DNA of 23,640 nucleotides. Origin: an uncultured Erysipelotrichaceae bacterium. GTDB taxonomy: Bacteria > Bacillota_I > Bacilli_A > Erysipelotrichales > Coprobacillaceae. The position numbers and the translations under genes are program-made. Positions within the stretch are counted from its first letter, which is position 1. The number at the start of each line of letters is the position of its first letter. The stretch covers positions 504-24,143 of the forward strand of contig CAJUOS010000038.1 of NCBI GenBank assembly GCA_910588075.1. Direction: 5' to 3'. Positions 8,016 to 16,223 of the stretch are shown in pieces. The notes beneath the pieces were generated by a model that saw nothing but the letters and a program-made list of their open reading frames with translations, ran no database searches and was not told the origin of the DNA.

Positions 8016-9734
8016 CTATTTTTCTAATTTATAGACATTGAATGACAAACTTTCAAAACTTTGCTCATCTATTAATTTCACATCTATTTTTCCATACTTA
8101 TTTTGTAAAGCTTGAACAATAGTTTCAATTTCATAACTTGGATGTGTCATTAAATAACAATTATCTTTATAAAATAAACAATTAATGACATTCTCTATTT
8201 TATCATTTATTTGCTTTTGATTTGTTGTTGGGGCATTTGTTCCCCATCCCCCTAAACCAAGATAATTTAAACTTTTAGGTTCATACTTTATATGAAAATC
8301 ACTTGAATACCCAAATAATCCTACATTAACCATTGTAAAATAAAAATTATCTTCATTCGTTTTTAAATATTGTTCAAACAAAATAAGATCATTATTTCGT
8401 TTTCTTGTATCTCTTGTCAAAATCCATGTACAATATGAAGCATCAATAGTACAACATAAAGTTATAAAAGATAGAATGACACAAATTCCTTTTTTTAATG
8501 GATTTTCAAACTCATTTAAAAAATGTTTAATATGAATAAATTCTGTCCCCATACTCAGACATACTACAATAAAAATAGAATCAATTGTTCGTTCTGGCAT
8601 TCTTCCTTCCCAACATAAATAAAAAAATCCAAAACACATTGAAATAATCATCAAGAATTGAAAAATAATAAGTTGATGTTTTCGCAAATATATTGAAAAA
8701 CCTATTGAAATAAAAATCCACATCCAAAAAGAAAGATAATGACTATCAAAAACTGTTGATAAAGCTTTATTTAATGACTGAACAGTTCTTTTAACTATAT
8801 TTCCTCTTTCTTCATTATAAATTTCTTTAGACTTCTCTGCAATTTTTATCATCTTTTCCTTATCTATACTATCATCTAATTTTAAACTATATGATTTTAT
8901 AATAGAAAATTCATTTTCATCAATTCCTAAACTATTATAAAAATCAATATTTTCTTCATATTCAGGTACTCCATAATAATCATAAATATTAGAACGAGCT
9001 AAATTAAACTTTTTATACTCTTCCCATTCTGAACTAGAATAACCAAGTAAATTATTTAATGGTGTCGCAAAAAATACACATAATACAAAGAATGGAAAAA
9101 CTATCCATTTCTTTAAATCCTTAATTTTTCTTTTTTTCCAATCAAAACGATAATATAAAAAGATCAAAGAATAAAAAGCCATTGCCATAAGAGCAACTTT
9201 CTTTCTTACCATCATAGAAACAATTAAAAAAAGTAAACTTTCTATAATATCTTTCCAATGTACATCATCATTTCGGCAAGCTTCATAAATAATAAAACAA
9301 GATGTTCCACTCAATATTGCAGCTGTTGTAGAAAATTGGAAATTTGTCAGCGATTTATTCCAAATAACTAAGAAAAAAACAATCATTCCTATTATTGTTA
9401 AAATTGTTTCTTTTTTATCTTGGCATCTATTTAACAATCTTATAACGATTCTTATAAGACAAATAGCTTGTAAAACAATAAAAACAATACCATACCAATC
9501 AAAATGATTATTGATTTTATAAAGTGTAGCCATAAACCATCCCAATGGATACATAATATAAACTAAATGTCCATCAGGAGTTCCAGTTTGAGCACCTGAA
9601 GCTATATTTCTCATAGCTGTATCATCACATACTGCATAATTGATTCCCATCAATAAATATATTGCAACAAATAAAAATATAACTGAAATAATAACTAATA
9701 AATGTCTTATTATTTTATTCTTATAGATGCTCAT
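8016..9734 (-). CDS. Multi-pass membrane protein, putative GT-C-type glycosyltransferase, paralogue 1
   Basis: A 572-aa protein with one hydrophobic segment (about 10-32), an external loop with Asp37-Asp38 and the block TGTPDGH (50-56), then many further segments and a hydrophilic C-terminal domain from about 445. The protein shares with the genes at 9757 and 12242: DD after the first segment, TGxP, a conserved Arg in a mid-protein hydrophobic stretch (Arg177), a soluble loop with FNLARSNIYDYYGVPEY (244-260), and a Gly-rich LGLGGWG near 495-501. One acidic pair in the first external loop is a hallmark of polyprenyl-phosphate-sugar-dependent GT-C enzymes, hence the suggestion. The family is not one I can name; a polymerase or ligase is possible. 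Strong AAGGAGG 7 bases upstream. Confidence 0.65.
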   Translation of the reverse strand: MSIYKNKIIRHLLVIISVIFLFVAIYLLMGINYAVCDDTAMRNIASGAQTGTPDGHLVYIMYPLGWFMATLYKINNHFDWYGIVFIVLQAICLIRIVIRLLNRCQDKKETILTIIGMIVFFLVIWNKSLTNFQFSTTAAILSGTSCFIIYEACRNDDVHWKDIIESLLFLIVSMMVRKKVALMAMAFYSLIFLYYRFDWKKRKIKDLKKWIVFPFFVLCVFFATPLNNLLGYSSSEWEEYKKFNLARSNIYDYYGVPEYEENIDFYNSLGIDENEFSIIKSYSLKLDDSIDKEKMIKIAEKSKEIYNEERGNIVKRTVQSLNKALSTVFDSHYLSFWMWIFISIGFSIYLRKHQLIIFQFLMIISMCFGFFYLCWEGRMPERTIDSIFIVVCLSMGTEFIHIKHFLNEFENPLKKGICVILSFITLCCTIDASYCTWILTRDTRKRNNDLILFEQYLKTNEDNFYFTMVNVGLFGYSSDFHIKYEPKSLNYLGLGGWGTNAPTTNQKQINDKIENVINCLFYKDNCYLMTHPSYEIETIVQALQNKYGKIDVKLIDEQSFESLSFNVYKLEK

Positions 9735-9756
9735 ATATTAACCTCCTTAATTATTC

Positions 9757-11490
9757 TTATTCTACTGCTTTCAATTTCCAAATTTTAAAACCATTCACTT
9801 CTTTATATAATACTTTCTTAATTTTCTTATCACTTTGTTCATTTAAAAGTAAAAGTATATTTTCAATATTCTTATTATCTACAAAGTAAACATTATCTCT
9901 TAATAATGCCTTTGCAGGATTGGAAATATTGTATTCTTCTAAAATATTTTTCCATGTTGAATGATTTGTATCTACTCCTGAAATATAAATAGCATTTCTA
10001 AATTGTCCAGGATTTAAAGCTTTCATTGGTGAAAAATTCAAATAATAAGACTGAATCATTGTTTGAAATTCTAAAAAATATAAATTTTCTGGATGATTTT
10101 CAAATTCATTAATTAAATCATATTGAATATTTTCATCATTAAAAGTACAGTTATATTTTTTCACACTGTTATAGTATGATGGATACATAATTTCATGTGC
10201 TTTATAAGGATCTTGAATATACACTGGTACTCTAAAAATAGACATTCCAACATTTAAACTGATTAACAATTTTTTTATTGAATACATTTGTTCTTCTAAA
10301 GTTGTTATCATATACATTAAAACAGTTGCTAGTGATAAAAATGTGGAATATTCAATTCTATATATTAATCTTCCCATAAACATATATAAATACAATATAA
10401 TAATTGTTAAGGGTAAAAAAACAATAACATCCTTAAATATCTTTCTATTTCTTAAAAATCCTAATAAAAATAAACAGCCAACACCTAATACACTCACATA
10501 GAACCAATACTTCTTTTCAAGAAAAGTTTTTACAACATCTTTTAAAGAAATAGGATGTTGTCGACGATACTTTTGAATAACTCTTGAAACATCTTTTAAT
10601 TTTTCTTTTGTATAAACATTCTGATCAATAAATCCCCAATGAATCAAATTGTTATATTCAATTTCTGTAAAATGAATCTTTTCTAACTCATCTTGATAAT
10701 ATTGATAATCTAAACATGTATAATCTACTATTGAAGAACGTACATCATTATATTCAACATATTCTCTATATTCTGGATGAATATGCTTATAAATTGCTGT
10801 ATTTGCTTTATTGATAACTATACAAAAACAACAAACAAGCAATACCAATCCACTTCTTTTCAACACTCTATTGATATAATCTTTATTCTTAAAGCATAAA
10901 ACTAACCATAACACTCCATAGAATGGTAAACATATATATAAACTTCTATATCTAATACATATCCCTAAGAAAAATAAAATAGATGCAAATACTATTTCTT
11001 TTTTATTCGTTTTATCCTCAAATATATTAAAGAAATATAATATAAAACTAGCAATAATTGTTAAAGTTGCTGTTTTGGTAAACTGCATCAACAAATAAAT
11101 ATCATTACTAAAAAAACATAAAAAACAAAATACTAATGTTTTAAAATAAAAATTATTATATTTCTTTAATATACTATAAGTTATAACCCATAGCGAAATA
11201 AATGAAATAAGAACTTGAAACCAAAAATACCAATTCACAGCATGACTCATGCTATATAAGAATGAAAAAAAATACCCAATTGCAATATTCATAAAAACAA
11301 TTTCAGGAGAAGGAACGCCAGTGTATCCTCCTGAAACAATCATTTGCATAATAAAATCATCAGATACTTCATATTTCACACTGCCAAAAATTAAAAAAGT
11401 AATAACAAATAAAAAGTTAATAAGAAAAGAGAAGAAAAGTGGAGAATTCTTCATTAATATTAAATTTTCTTTATTCAATATTTTTTTCAT
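9757..11490 (-). CDS. Multi-pass membrane protein, putative GT-C-type glycosyltransferase, paralogue 2
   Basis: 577 aa with the same plan as the other two paralogues: first membrane segment about 18-38, Asp44-Asp45, TGVP (57-60), a conserved Arg180 after a hydrophobic stretch, and YNDVRSSIVDY (247-257) with the shared RSxI core at 251-254. It diverges most in the following block, where the YYGxP/FYGxP sequence of the others is CLDYQYY. The counterpart of the C-terminal LGGW block reads LNPGQFRNA, so that motif is partly lost. This divergence suggests a different donor or acceptor from paralogues 1 and 3. A GAAGGAG ribosome binding site lies about 7 bases upstream. It is 22 bases upstream of paralogue 1 and follows the two small EamA-like genes. 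Confidence 0.65.
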   Translation of the reverse strand: MKKILNKENLILMKNSPLFFSFLINFLFVITFLIFGSVKYEVSDDFIMQMIVSGGYTGVPSPEIVFMNIAIGYFFSFLYSMSHAVNWYFWFQVLISFISLWVITYSILKKYNNFYFKTLVFCFLCFFSNDIYLLMQFTKTATLTIIASFILYFFNIFEDKTNKKEIVFASILFFLGICIRYRSLYICLPFYGVLWLVLCFKNKDYINRVLKRSGLVLLVCCFCIVINKANTAIYKHIHPEYREYVEYNDVRSSIVDYTCLDYQYYQDELEKIHFTEIEYNNLIHWGFIDQNVYTKEKLKDVSRVIQKYRRQHPISLKDVVKTFLEKKYWFYVSVLGVGCLFLLGFLRNRKIFKDVIVFLPLTIIILYLYMFMGRLIYRIEYSTFLSLATVLMYMITTLEEQMYSIKKLLISLNVGMSIFRVPVYIQDPYKAHEIMYPSYYNSVKKYNCTFNDENIQYDLINEFENHPENLYFLEFQTMIQSYYLNFSPMKALNPGQFRNAIYISGVDTNHSTWKNILEEYNISNPAKALLRDNVYFVDNKNIENILLLLNEQSDKKIKKVLYKEVNGFKIWKLKAVE

Positions 11491-11512
11491 AACTTTTCTC
11501 CTTCAATCAAAT

Positions 11513-11845
11513 CTACTTCATATTAGCAATAAAAACTCCAAAAATAACAATAGCCATTCCAATAAGTTTATTCTTTGTAAAATCTTCTTTTAATAAGAAC
11601 TTGCTAAATACAGCAACAAGAATATAATTCAATGTTGCAATAACAACACCAATAATATATTCCACATGAGTATATGCAATAACATTAAGAATCATAGACG
11701 TTCCTAACATAAAATATCCAGAAATAACATAAATATTAAGATACTCATAAATTCCACTATAATCTTTATTTGAACCAATCTTTAATACAACTTGAGAAAG
11801 AGAAGAAACCAATACACTTATCAATAACAAAATAAAATAGACCAT
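11513..11845 (-). CDS. Small four-segment EamA/SMR-like membrane protein (subunit 2 of a probable pair)
   Basis: 110 aa, almost entirely four hydrophobic helices (about 2-18, 36-55, 62-82, 90-108), the size of SMR or ArnE/ArnF half-transporters. The end IGMAIVIFGVFIAN is typical of the last helix in EamA-type proteins. In the aminoarabinose system, two such small proteins together flip a polyprenyl-phosphate-linked sugar; here the partner is the next gene upstream, whose stop codon is one base away. Ribosome binding site AAGGAGA. A role as the flippase for the GtrB-made lipid-linked sugar is inferred from context; multidrug export is the alternative but is less likely in this position. Confidence 0.75.
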   Translation of the reverse strand: MVYFILLLISVLVSSLSQVVLKIGSNKDYSGIYEYLNIYVISGYFMLGTSMILNVIAYTHVEYIIGVVIATLNYILVAVFSKFLLKEDFTKNKLIGMAIVIFGVFIANMK

Positions 11846-11846
11846 A

Positions 11847-12206
11847 TTAATACTTCTCCTTATTTATAATATAAATTCCAAATGAAATAATACAAATACC
11901 TACAATTTGTAATAGGGAACATCCCTCTTTAAATATAATAAATGACCATAAAACTGTCCAAAATAAATTTAATCCTTTATTAGCATAAGCTACACTCAAA
12001 TCATATCTTTTTAATATTTGTTGCCAAACAATAGCATATATCATGAGTCCTAATCCCAACAAAAAAATAGTAAAAATAAAATTCCAACTCAATAATCCGT
12101 ATTCTCTTAAATTATTACCAGACATTTTTGAAAAAACACCAGTTAATGAGTACAACAATACTGAGAATTGTAAAAACAATATATCTTTTAATTTTTCTTT
12201 ACTCAT
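11847..12206 (-). CDS. Small four-segment EamA/SMR-like membrane protein (subunit 1 of a probable pair)
   Basis: 119 aa with four hydrophobic helices (about 8-26, 38-60, 77-92, 97-114). The stretch RYDLSVAYANKGLNLFWTV at the third helix resembles the DLSxAY motif of ArnE- and SMR-type proteins, and the end is the usual GIxIISFGIYII helix. Strong AAGGAGGG ribosome binding site. It is translationally close to the 110-aa partner downstream, consistent with a heterodimer. Both genes sit between paralogues 2 and 3 of the large membrane proteins, which suggests that they supply the lipid-linked sugar to these enzymes outside the membrane. Confidence 0.75.
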   Translation of the reverse strand: MSKEKLKDILFLQFSVLLYSLTGVFSKMSGNNLREYGLLSWNFIFTIFLLGLGLMIYAIVWQQILKRYDLSVAYANKGLNLFWTVLWSFIIFKEGCSLLQIVGICIISFGIYIINKEKY

Positions 12207-12241
12207 AAAACCCTCCTTGAATCAGAAAATATATCATAAAA

Positions 12242-13972
12242 CTATTGTATTTGATATATACCAATTTTCTTTCCACTCGTTAAATCTAACTGATAAGTTA
12301 GCGCAATTTCTTTATCATATTGTTCTAATAATTGTCTAAATCTTTGAACAATATATTTGGCTTTAGATCTATCAGCAACAAAATATAATCTTTCTTTTTT
12401 TAATAAATCATCTAAATTTTCACATCCAAGTACTTTTAATTGTTGAGAGTAGACTGGTGATCCTACATTCCATCCTCCTAAAGTCAATTCATTAACAATT
12501 TTTGTATCATTAATATAAGTGATTCTATCACACATACTATTAAATGATGAAAAATCTCTTAGAAAAATTTTATCAGTATTTTTACGATAATAATGATTAA
12601 CTTCAATTCTATCTTGACAAGATAAATACATTTCTTTCATTTGAACATGAATAGATACCCATTGAAAACAAGAAAAGATAAATAATGGTATAAAACAAAC
12701 TAAAAATCTATTTCTATTAAAAAAGTGATTTTTATTAACACCATTCAATAATATTATTGTAAAGACAAGCATGCATAAAATAATCCCAATTCCAACTCTT
12801 TCAGGTAATCTATTTAAAAATTGAAAAGCCATCCATGCCATCATATAAATAGATAAACACATTGCCTCAACAAAAACATATTTTTTCTTATCATCATAAA
12901 CTAAAACAAAACTCACAATTAAAAATAACGTAATTAAAATTAAATTATATGAAAAATATGCACTATCTGTAAACTTTTCATAACCACCCTCTAAAGTCTC
13001 AGCTATTCTTTGAACAAGTGATTTTTCAGACCAAAAAACTTTTTCAGATAAATGATATAATTTTTCATAATCATCAATTGTAATCTCTTCATTTAAAAAT
13101 AAAGCATTATAATCATACTTTAACATTTGATATTTTAATTCATCTATTCCTAAACTTTCATATTCTGCTTGATATTCATCAAACTGAGGAAACCCATAAA
13201 AATCCCTAATTCTTGATCTATATATAGAATATTGACTAAATTCTTTCCATTCATCACCATGATAAGCAATTTTAGTACAAGTATATGTTAATCCAAATAA
13301 ACTACAAAGAATAAGATAAGGAATAATAATCTTTTTCTTATCAAATATTTTCTTTATAGAAAATAATCTAAATTTAATAATTTGAATTAAAAAAATACAA
13401 AACAATAAAGGCATAATCATATAGAACATTTCAATTCTTAAATTAAGCCCAAATAAAACCATAAGATATCCTGGTATATATGATATTCCTATTTTACTTA
13501 AAGTTTTATGATCATTCCAATCTAGAAATAAATATAAAACACCAGATAAGATCAAAACACTAGAAACAACTGACCATTCTAATTGTAATATATTTTTATA
13601 TAACAATAAAAAATAAGAAAGAGCTGTAATCAACATTAGTCCCAAATTTCCATCACTTAATTTCTTCAACTTAATAATAAGAAAATATAAAGGCATTATC
13701 ATTGAACAAAGTAAAAAAAGACCATACCAATCTATTGATCCTATCAATTGAAATAATTGAGCTAAAAAAAATGATAAAGGATATTGAATAAAATATAGAT
13801 GTGGTTCTGGAACACCTGTCTTATTCCCACACAAAAAGTTCTTAAAAGCAATATCATCTGGAGAAACATAAATAGGTGATAAAAACTTTTGTATCATTAC
13901 AATTAAAACAAGAAAAATAATGAATAGAACAATTTCGAAAGAATGACTTTTTATCCAATTCTTTATCTTCAT
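12242..13972 (-). CDS. Multi-pass membrane protein, putative GT-C-type glycosyltransferase, paralogue 3
   Basis: 576 aa. First membrane segment about 12-31, then Asp39-Asp40 and TGVPEPH (52-58); Arg179 in GLNLRIE; soluble loop with YRSRIRDFYGFPQF (251-264) followed by YESLGIDELKY, closely matching NSLGIDENEF in paralogue 1; C-terminal LTLGGWNVGSP matching LGLGGWGTNAP. Paralogues 1 and 3 are therefore closer to each other than to 2. The start codon overlaps the stop of the GtrB-like gene (ATGA), indicating translational coupling, so this protein is the likeliest direct user of the lipid-linked sugar made by that enzyme. Its orientation and activity are inferred. Confidence 0.65.
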   Translation of the reverse strand: MKIKNWIKSHSFEIVLFIIFLVLIVMIQKFLSPIYVSPDDIAFKNFLCGNKTGVPEPHLYFIQYPLSFFLAQLFQLIGSIDWYGLFLLCSMIMPLYFLIIKLKKLSDGNLGLMLITALSYFLLLYKNILQLEWSVVSSVLILSGVLYLFLDWNDHKTLSKIGISYIPGYLMVLFGLNLRIEMFYMIMPLLFCIFLIQIIKFRLFSIKKIFDKKKIIIPYLILCSLFGLTYTCTKIAYHGDEWKEFSQYSIYRSRIRDFYGFPQFDEYQAEYESLGIDELKYQMLKYDYNALFLNEEITIDDYEKLYHLSEKVFWSEKSLVQRIAETLEGGYEKFTDSAYFSYNLILITLFLIVSFVLVYDDKKKYVFVEAMCLSIYMMAWMAFQFLNRLPERVGIGIILCMLVFTIILLNGVNKNHFFNRNRFLVCFIPLFIFSCFQWVSIHVQMKEMYLSCQDRIEVNHYYRKNTDKIFLRDFSSFNSMCDRITYINDTKIVNELTLGGWNVGSPVYSQQLKVLGCENLDDLLKKERLYFVADRSKAKYIVQRFRQLLEQYDKEIALTYQLDLTSGKKIGIYQIQ

Positions 13973-14919
13973 AATTTACCCTCCAATTTTTTAGCTATGA
14001 CTTTTCTTCTCACATTAAACTGTGGCATATCACTAATTGTTAGATAAATTCTTCCTAAATATTCTCCTATTAATCCTAAAGAGACAAGAATAAATCCACC
14101 AATAATCATAAATGCAGAAAACATCATGGTAAATCCATTGGCAACACCACCAATAAATAACTTTTTACAAATCATAAAGAGTGCTGACACAAATCCAATA
14201 ACAGCCACAGCAACACCCACAAATGACGAAATACGTAATGGTACAATTGAAAAATTAACAAATCCATCCATCCATAATCTAATCATTTTCTTCAAATTAT
14301 ACCCAGAATGTCCTTCTATTCTACTACGATGAACTGCATCAATATTAGTTATTTTATTGGTCACTTGCATAATATATCCTAACATGGTAGGAAAAGGACT
14401 CTTATAACTTTTAATAGCTTCTACCATCATTCCATTGATAGCATAAAAACTAGATAAATGCACATCTTTAGGCTTTCCAACAGAATAATGCATAATTGCA
14501 GTATTAATATTACTTGCTAATTTTTTCATGAAAGAATGAGTCTTATCAGGAAAATTTGCATAAACGACATCATATCCTTCATCCACTTTCTCTATTAATC
14601 TAAAAATATCTTGAGGATCATGTTGTCCATCATCATCCATATATATTAAATAATCAATATCATCAATATATGACAATGGTACTAATCTACCAGTTGCTTG
14701 CCCATAATTTTTAGACAAATCAAATCCTGAAACAAAATCATACTGTTGAGACAATTCAGTAATATAATCAAATGTCTCATCAGTAGAACCATCATTAATA
14801 CAAAATACTAATAAATCATATTCTTCTTTATCTTTAAAAACATCATGAATTTCATTCACAACATTAACAATATTCTTCTTAGAATAATAACATGGAATTG
14901 TAATTGCTACTTTTTTCAA
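13969..14919 (-). CDS. GtrB-like polyprenyl-phosphate glycosyltransferase (GT2)
   Basis: Family role: transfers a sugar from a nucleotide donor to undecaprenyl phosphate on the cytoplasmic face. 316 aa, usual for GtrB/DPM1-like enzymes. N-terminal GT-A fold with CINDGSTDET (40-49) and the metal/donor motif MDDDGQHDP (94-102); two C-terminal membrane segments at about 229-252 and 262-287. The start codon is TTG at 14919 and overlaps the stop of the preceding ATP-grasp gene (TTGA), with GAGGGTG about 8 bases upstream. The 3' end overlaps the next gene by ATGA. This tight coupling of ligase, GtrB-like enzyme and membrane paralogue 3 suggests that the donor is the amino sugar of this cluster rather than UDP-glucose; that is inference. 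Confidence 0.9.
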   Translation of the reverse strand: MKKVAITIPCYYSKKNIVNVVNEIHDVFKDKEEYDLLVFCINDGSTDETFDYITELSQQYDFVSGFDLSKNYGQATGRLVPLSYIDDIDYLIYMDDDGQHDPQDIFRLIEKVDEGYDVVYANFPDKTHSFMKKLASNINTAIMHYSVGKPKDVHLSSFYAINGMMVEAIKSYKSPFPTMLGYIMQVTNKITNIDAVHRSRIEGHSGYNLKKMIRLWMDGFVNFSIVPLRISSFVGVAVAVIGFVSALFMICKKLFIGGVANGFTMMFSAFMIIGGFILVSLGLIGEYLGRIYLTISDMPQFNVRRKVIAKKLEGKL

Positions 14920-16202
14920 AACTGTTCACCCTCTATTTCTTTAATGATACTTGTATTAAAGAATTCTAATATCATGTTATTTCCATCAGTATCATATATT
15001 TTTAAATGATCCTTTAAGAAGTCAATTGTTTCTAAAAGAGAATCTATATTTTGAGAAGACATAAAAATTCTTGCAAAAACCTGATTTAAAGTTCCAGCTG
15101 CATCCATCACATCACCTAAATGCTTAAACTGAACAATATCAAAAACATCAGGATGATTTAAAACATCTTCTAATCCTTCTATTTTATCAATAATTCCATT
15201 TCTTAATAAAACCACTAATGCAAAATGAGGTTTATGAAAACGAGGTTGATTTAATTTTGATAAATCATAACCACTAAATTTCCCAGTCACAGCATAATTC
15301 AAATGCATTTCAATGTTATCTACATGATTTGCATGATTAATCATTAAATAACCAGCACCACCTGCTAATCGTAATCCCATTTCAAACAAAATAATTTCAC
15401 CATCTCTTACAAAACCTTGTAAAAAGAATGTTCCATCTTTTAAACCAATATCATCAACAAGATTTTGTAACTTATGATGAATTTGATTATAATATAAATT
15501 TATATATTTAGATGGGAAAAAATATCCTAAAGGTTGAGGAGCTTTTCCATATTGATCATTATTCAATAATCTATCTGCCATACCACATAAATAAACTACA
15601 CCATCTTGCATAGCAAAATATAAATAAATATCATCACCCGTAATATACTCTTCAATAACGATATCTTTGCATATAGAAACATCCATAGCTTTATCAATAG
15701 CTTCTTTCACTTCTGAAGCCTTATTCACAACAGATATTCCTCGACTACTATAACTATCAACTGGTTTAATAATAACTGGATAATCAATAGAATCAGGATG
15801 ATTTACAATAGCATCATATTGAATATCCTGAGCTACTCTGATACCATGTTTCATACATAAATCCTTAAAATGTCTTTTATTCATTGTTTGATCCAATTGT
15901 TCCAATGTTGCATAAAATGGTAATCCTAATCTTTCACAAACTTGACGACAAGGAGCCAAAGTAATATCAGCATATCCTGTAAATACTGCATCAACTTTTT
16001 TATCTTTTGCTAATTGAATTAATCCTTCAATATCTAAAGCACTCACATCATAAGCTTCATCAGCAATAGCTTTAGCTGGTGCATCCTTAATATAATCAGT
16101 TACAATTACATACATTCCTAATTCGTGAGCTCTATTCACAATATGTTTAACAAGTTCTGTCCCACCAATTAGCAGTATTCTTTTTTCTCTCAAATTATCC
16201 AT
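14916..16202 (-). CDS. ATP-grasp ligase, second of two
   Basis: ATP-grasp enzymes join a carboxylate, activated as acyl-phosphate, to an amine or other nucleophile. 428 aa: Rossmann-like pre-domain (RILLIGGTELVKH, 8-20), Lys146 in VIIKPVD, glycine-rich loop YSSRGISVV (151-159), IEEYITGDD (183-191) and FEMGLRLAGG (273-282). By spacing with biotin carboxylase (Glu276/Glu288, 12 apart), the metal ligands here are Gln262 and Glu274; the sister protein has Glu258 and Glu270. The first metal ligand is thus changed to Gln. About 120 extra C-terminal residues follow the core. Start has GGGAGAGAG 3 bases upstream. It overlaps the GtrB-like gene by 4 bases. Substrate unknown; acylation of the 4-amino sugar is a contextual guess. 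Confidence 0.85.
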   Translation of the reverse strand: MDNLREKRILLIGGTELVKHIVNRAHELGMYVIVTDYIKDAPAKAIADEAYDVSALDIEGLIQLAKDKKVDAVFTGYADITLAPCRQVCERLGLPFYATLEQLDQTMNKRHFKDLCMKHGIRVAQDIQYDAIVNHPDSIDYPVIIKPVDSYSSRGISVVNKASEVKEAIDKAMDVSICKDIVIEEYITGDDIYLYFAMQDGVVYLCGMADRLLNNDQYGKAPQPLGYFFPSKYINLYYNQIHHKLQNLVDDIGLKDGTFFLQGFVRDGEIILFEMGLRLAGGAGYLMINHANHVDNIEMHLNYAVTGKFSGYDLSKLNQPRFHKPHFALVVLLRNGIIDKIEGLEDVLNHPDVFDIVQFKHLGDVMDAAGTLNQVFARIFMSSQNIDSLLETIDFLKDHLKIYDTDGNNMILEFFNTSIIKEIEGEQF

Positions 16203-16223
16203 AAACTCTCTCCCACATTATAT

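Noticed and set aside
11249..12339. Plus-strand open frames of 98-114 codons opposite the membrane protein genes
   Set aside because: They are antisense to well-supported genes with good ribosome binding sites, and match no family; A+T-rich sequence produces such frames by chance.
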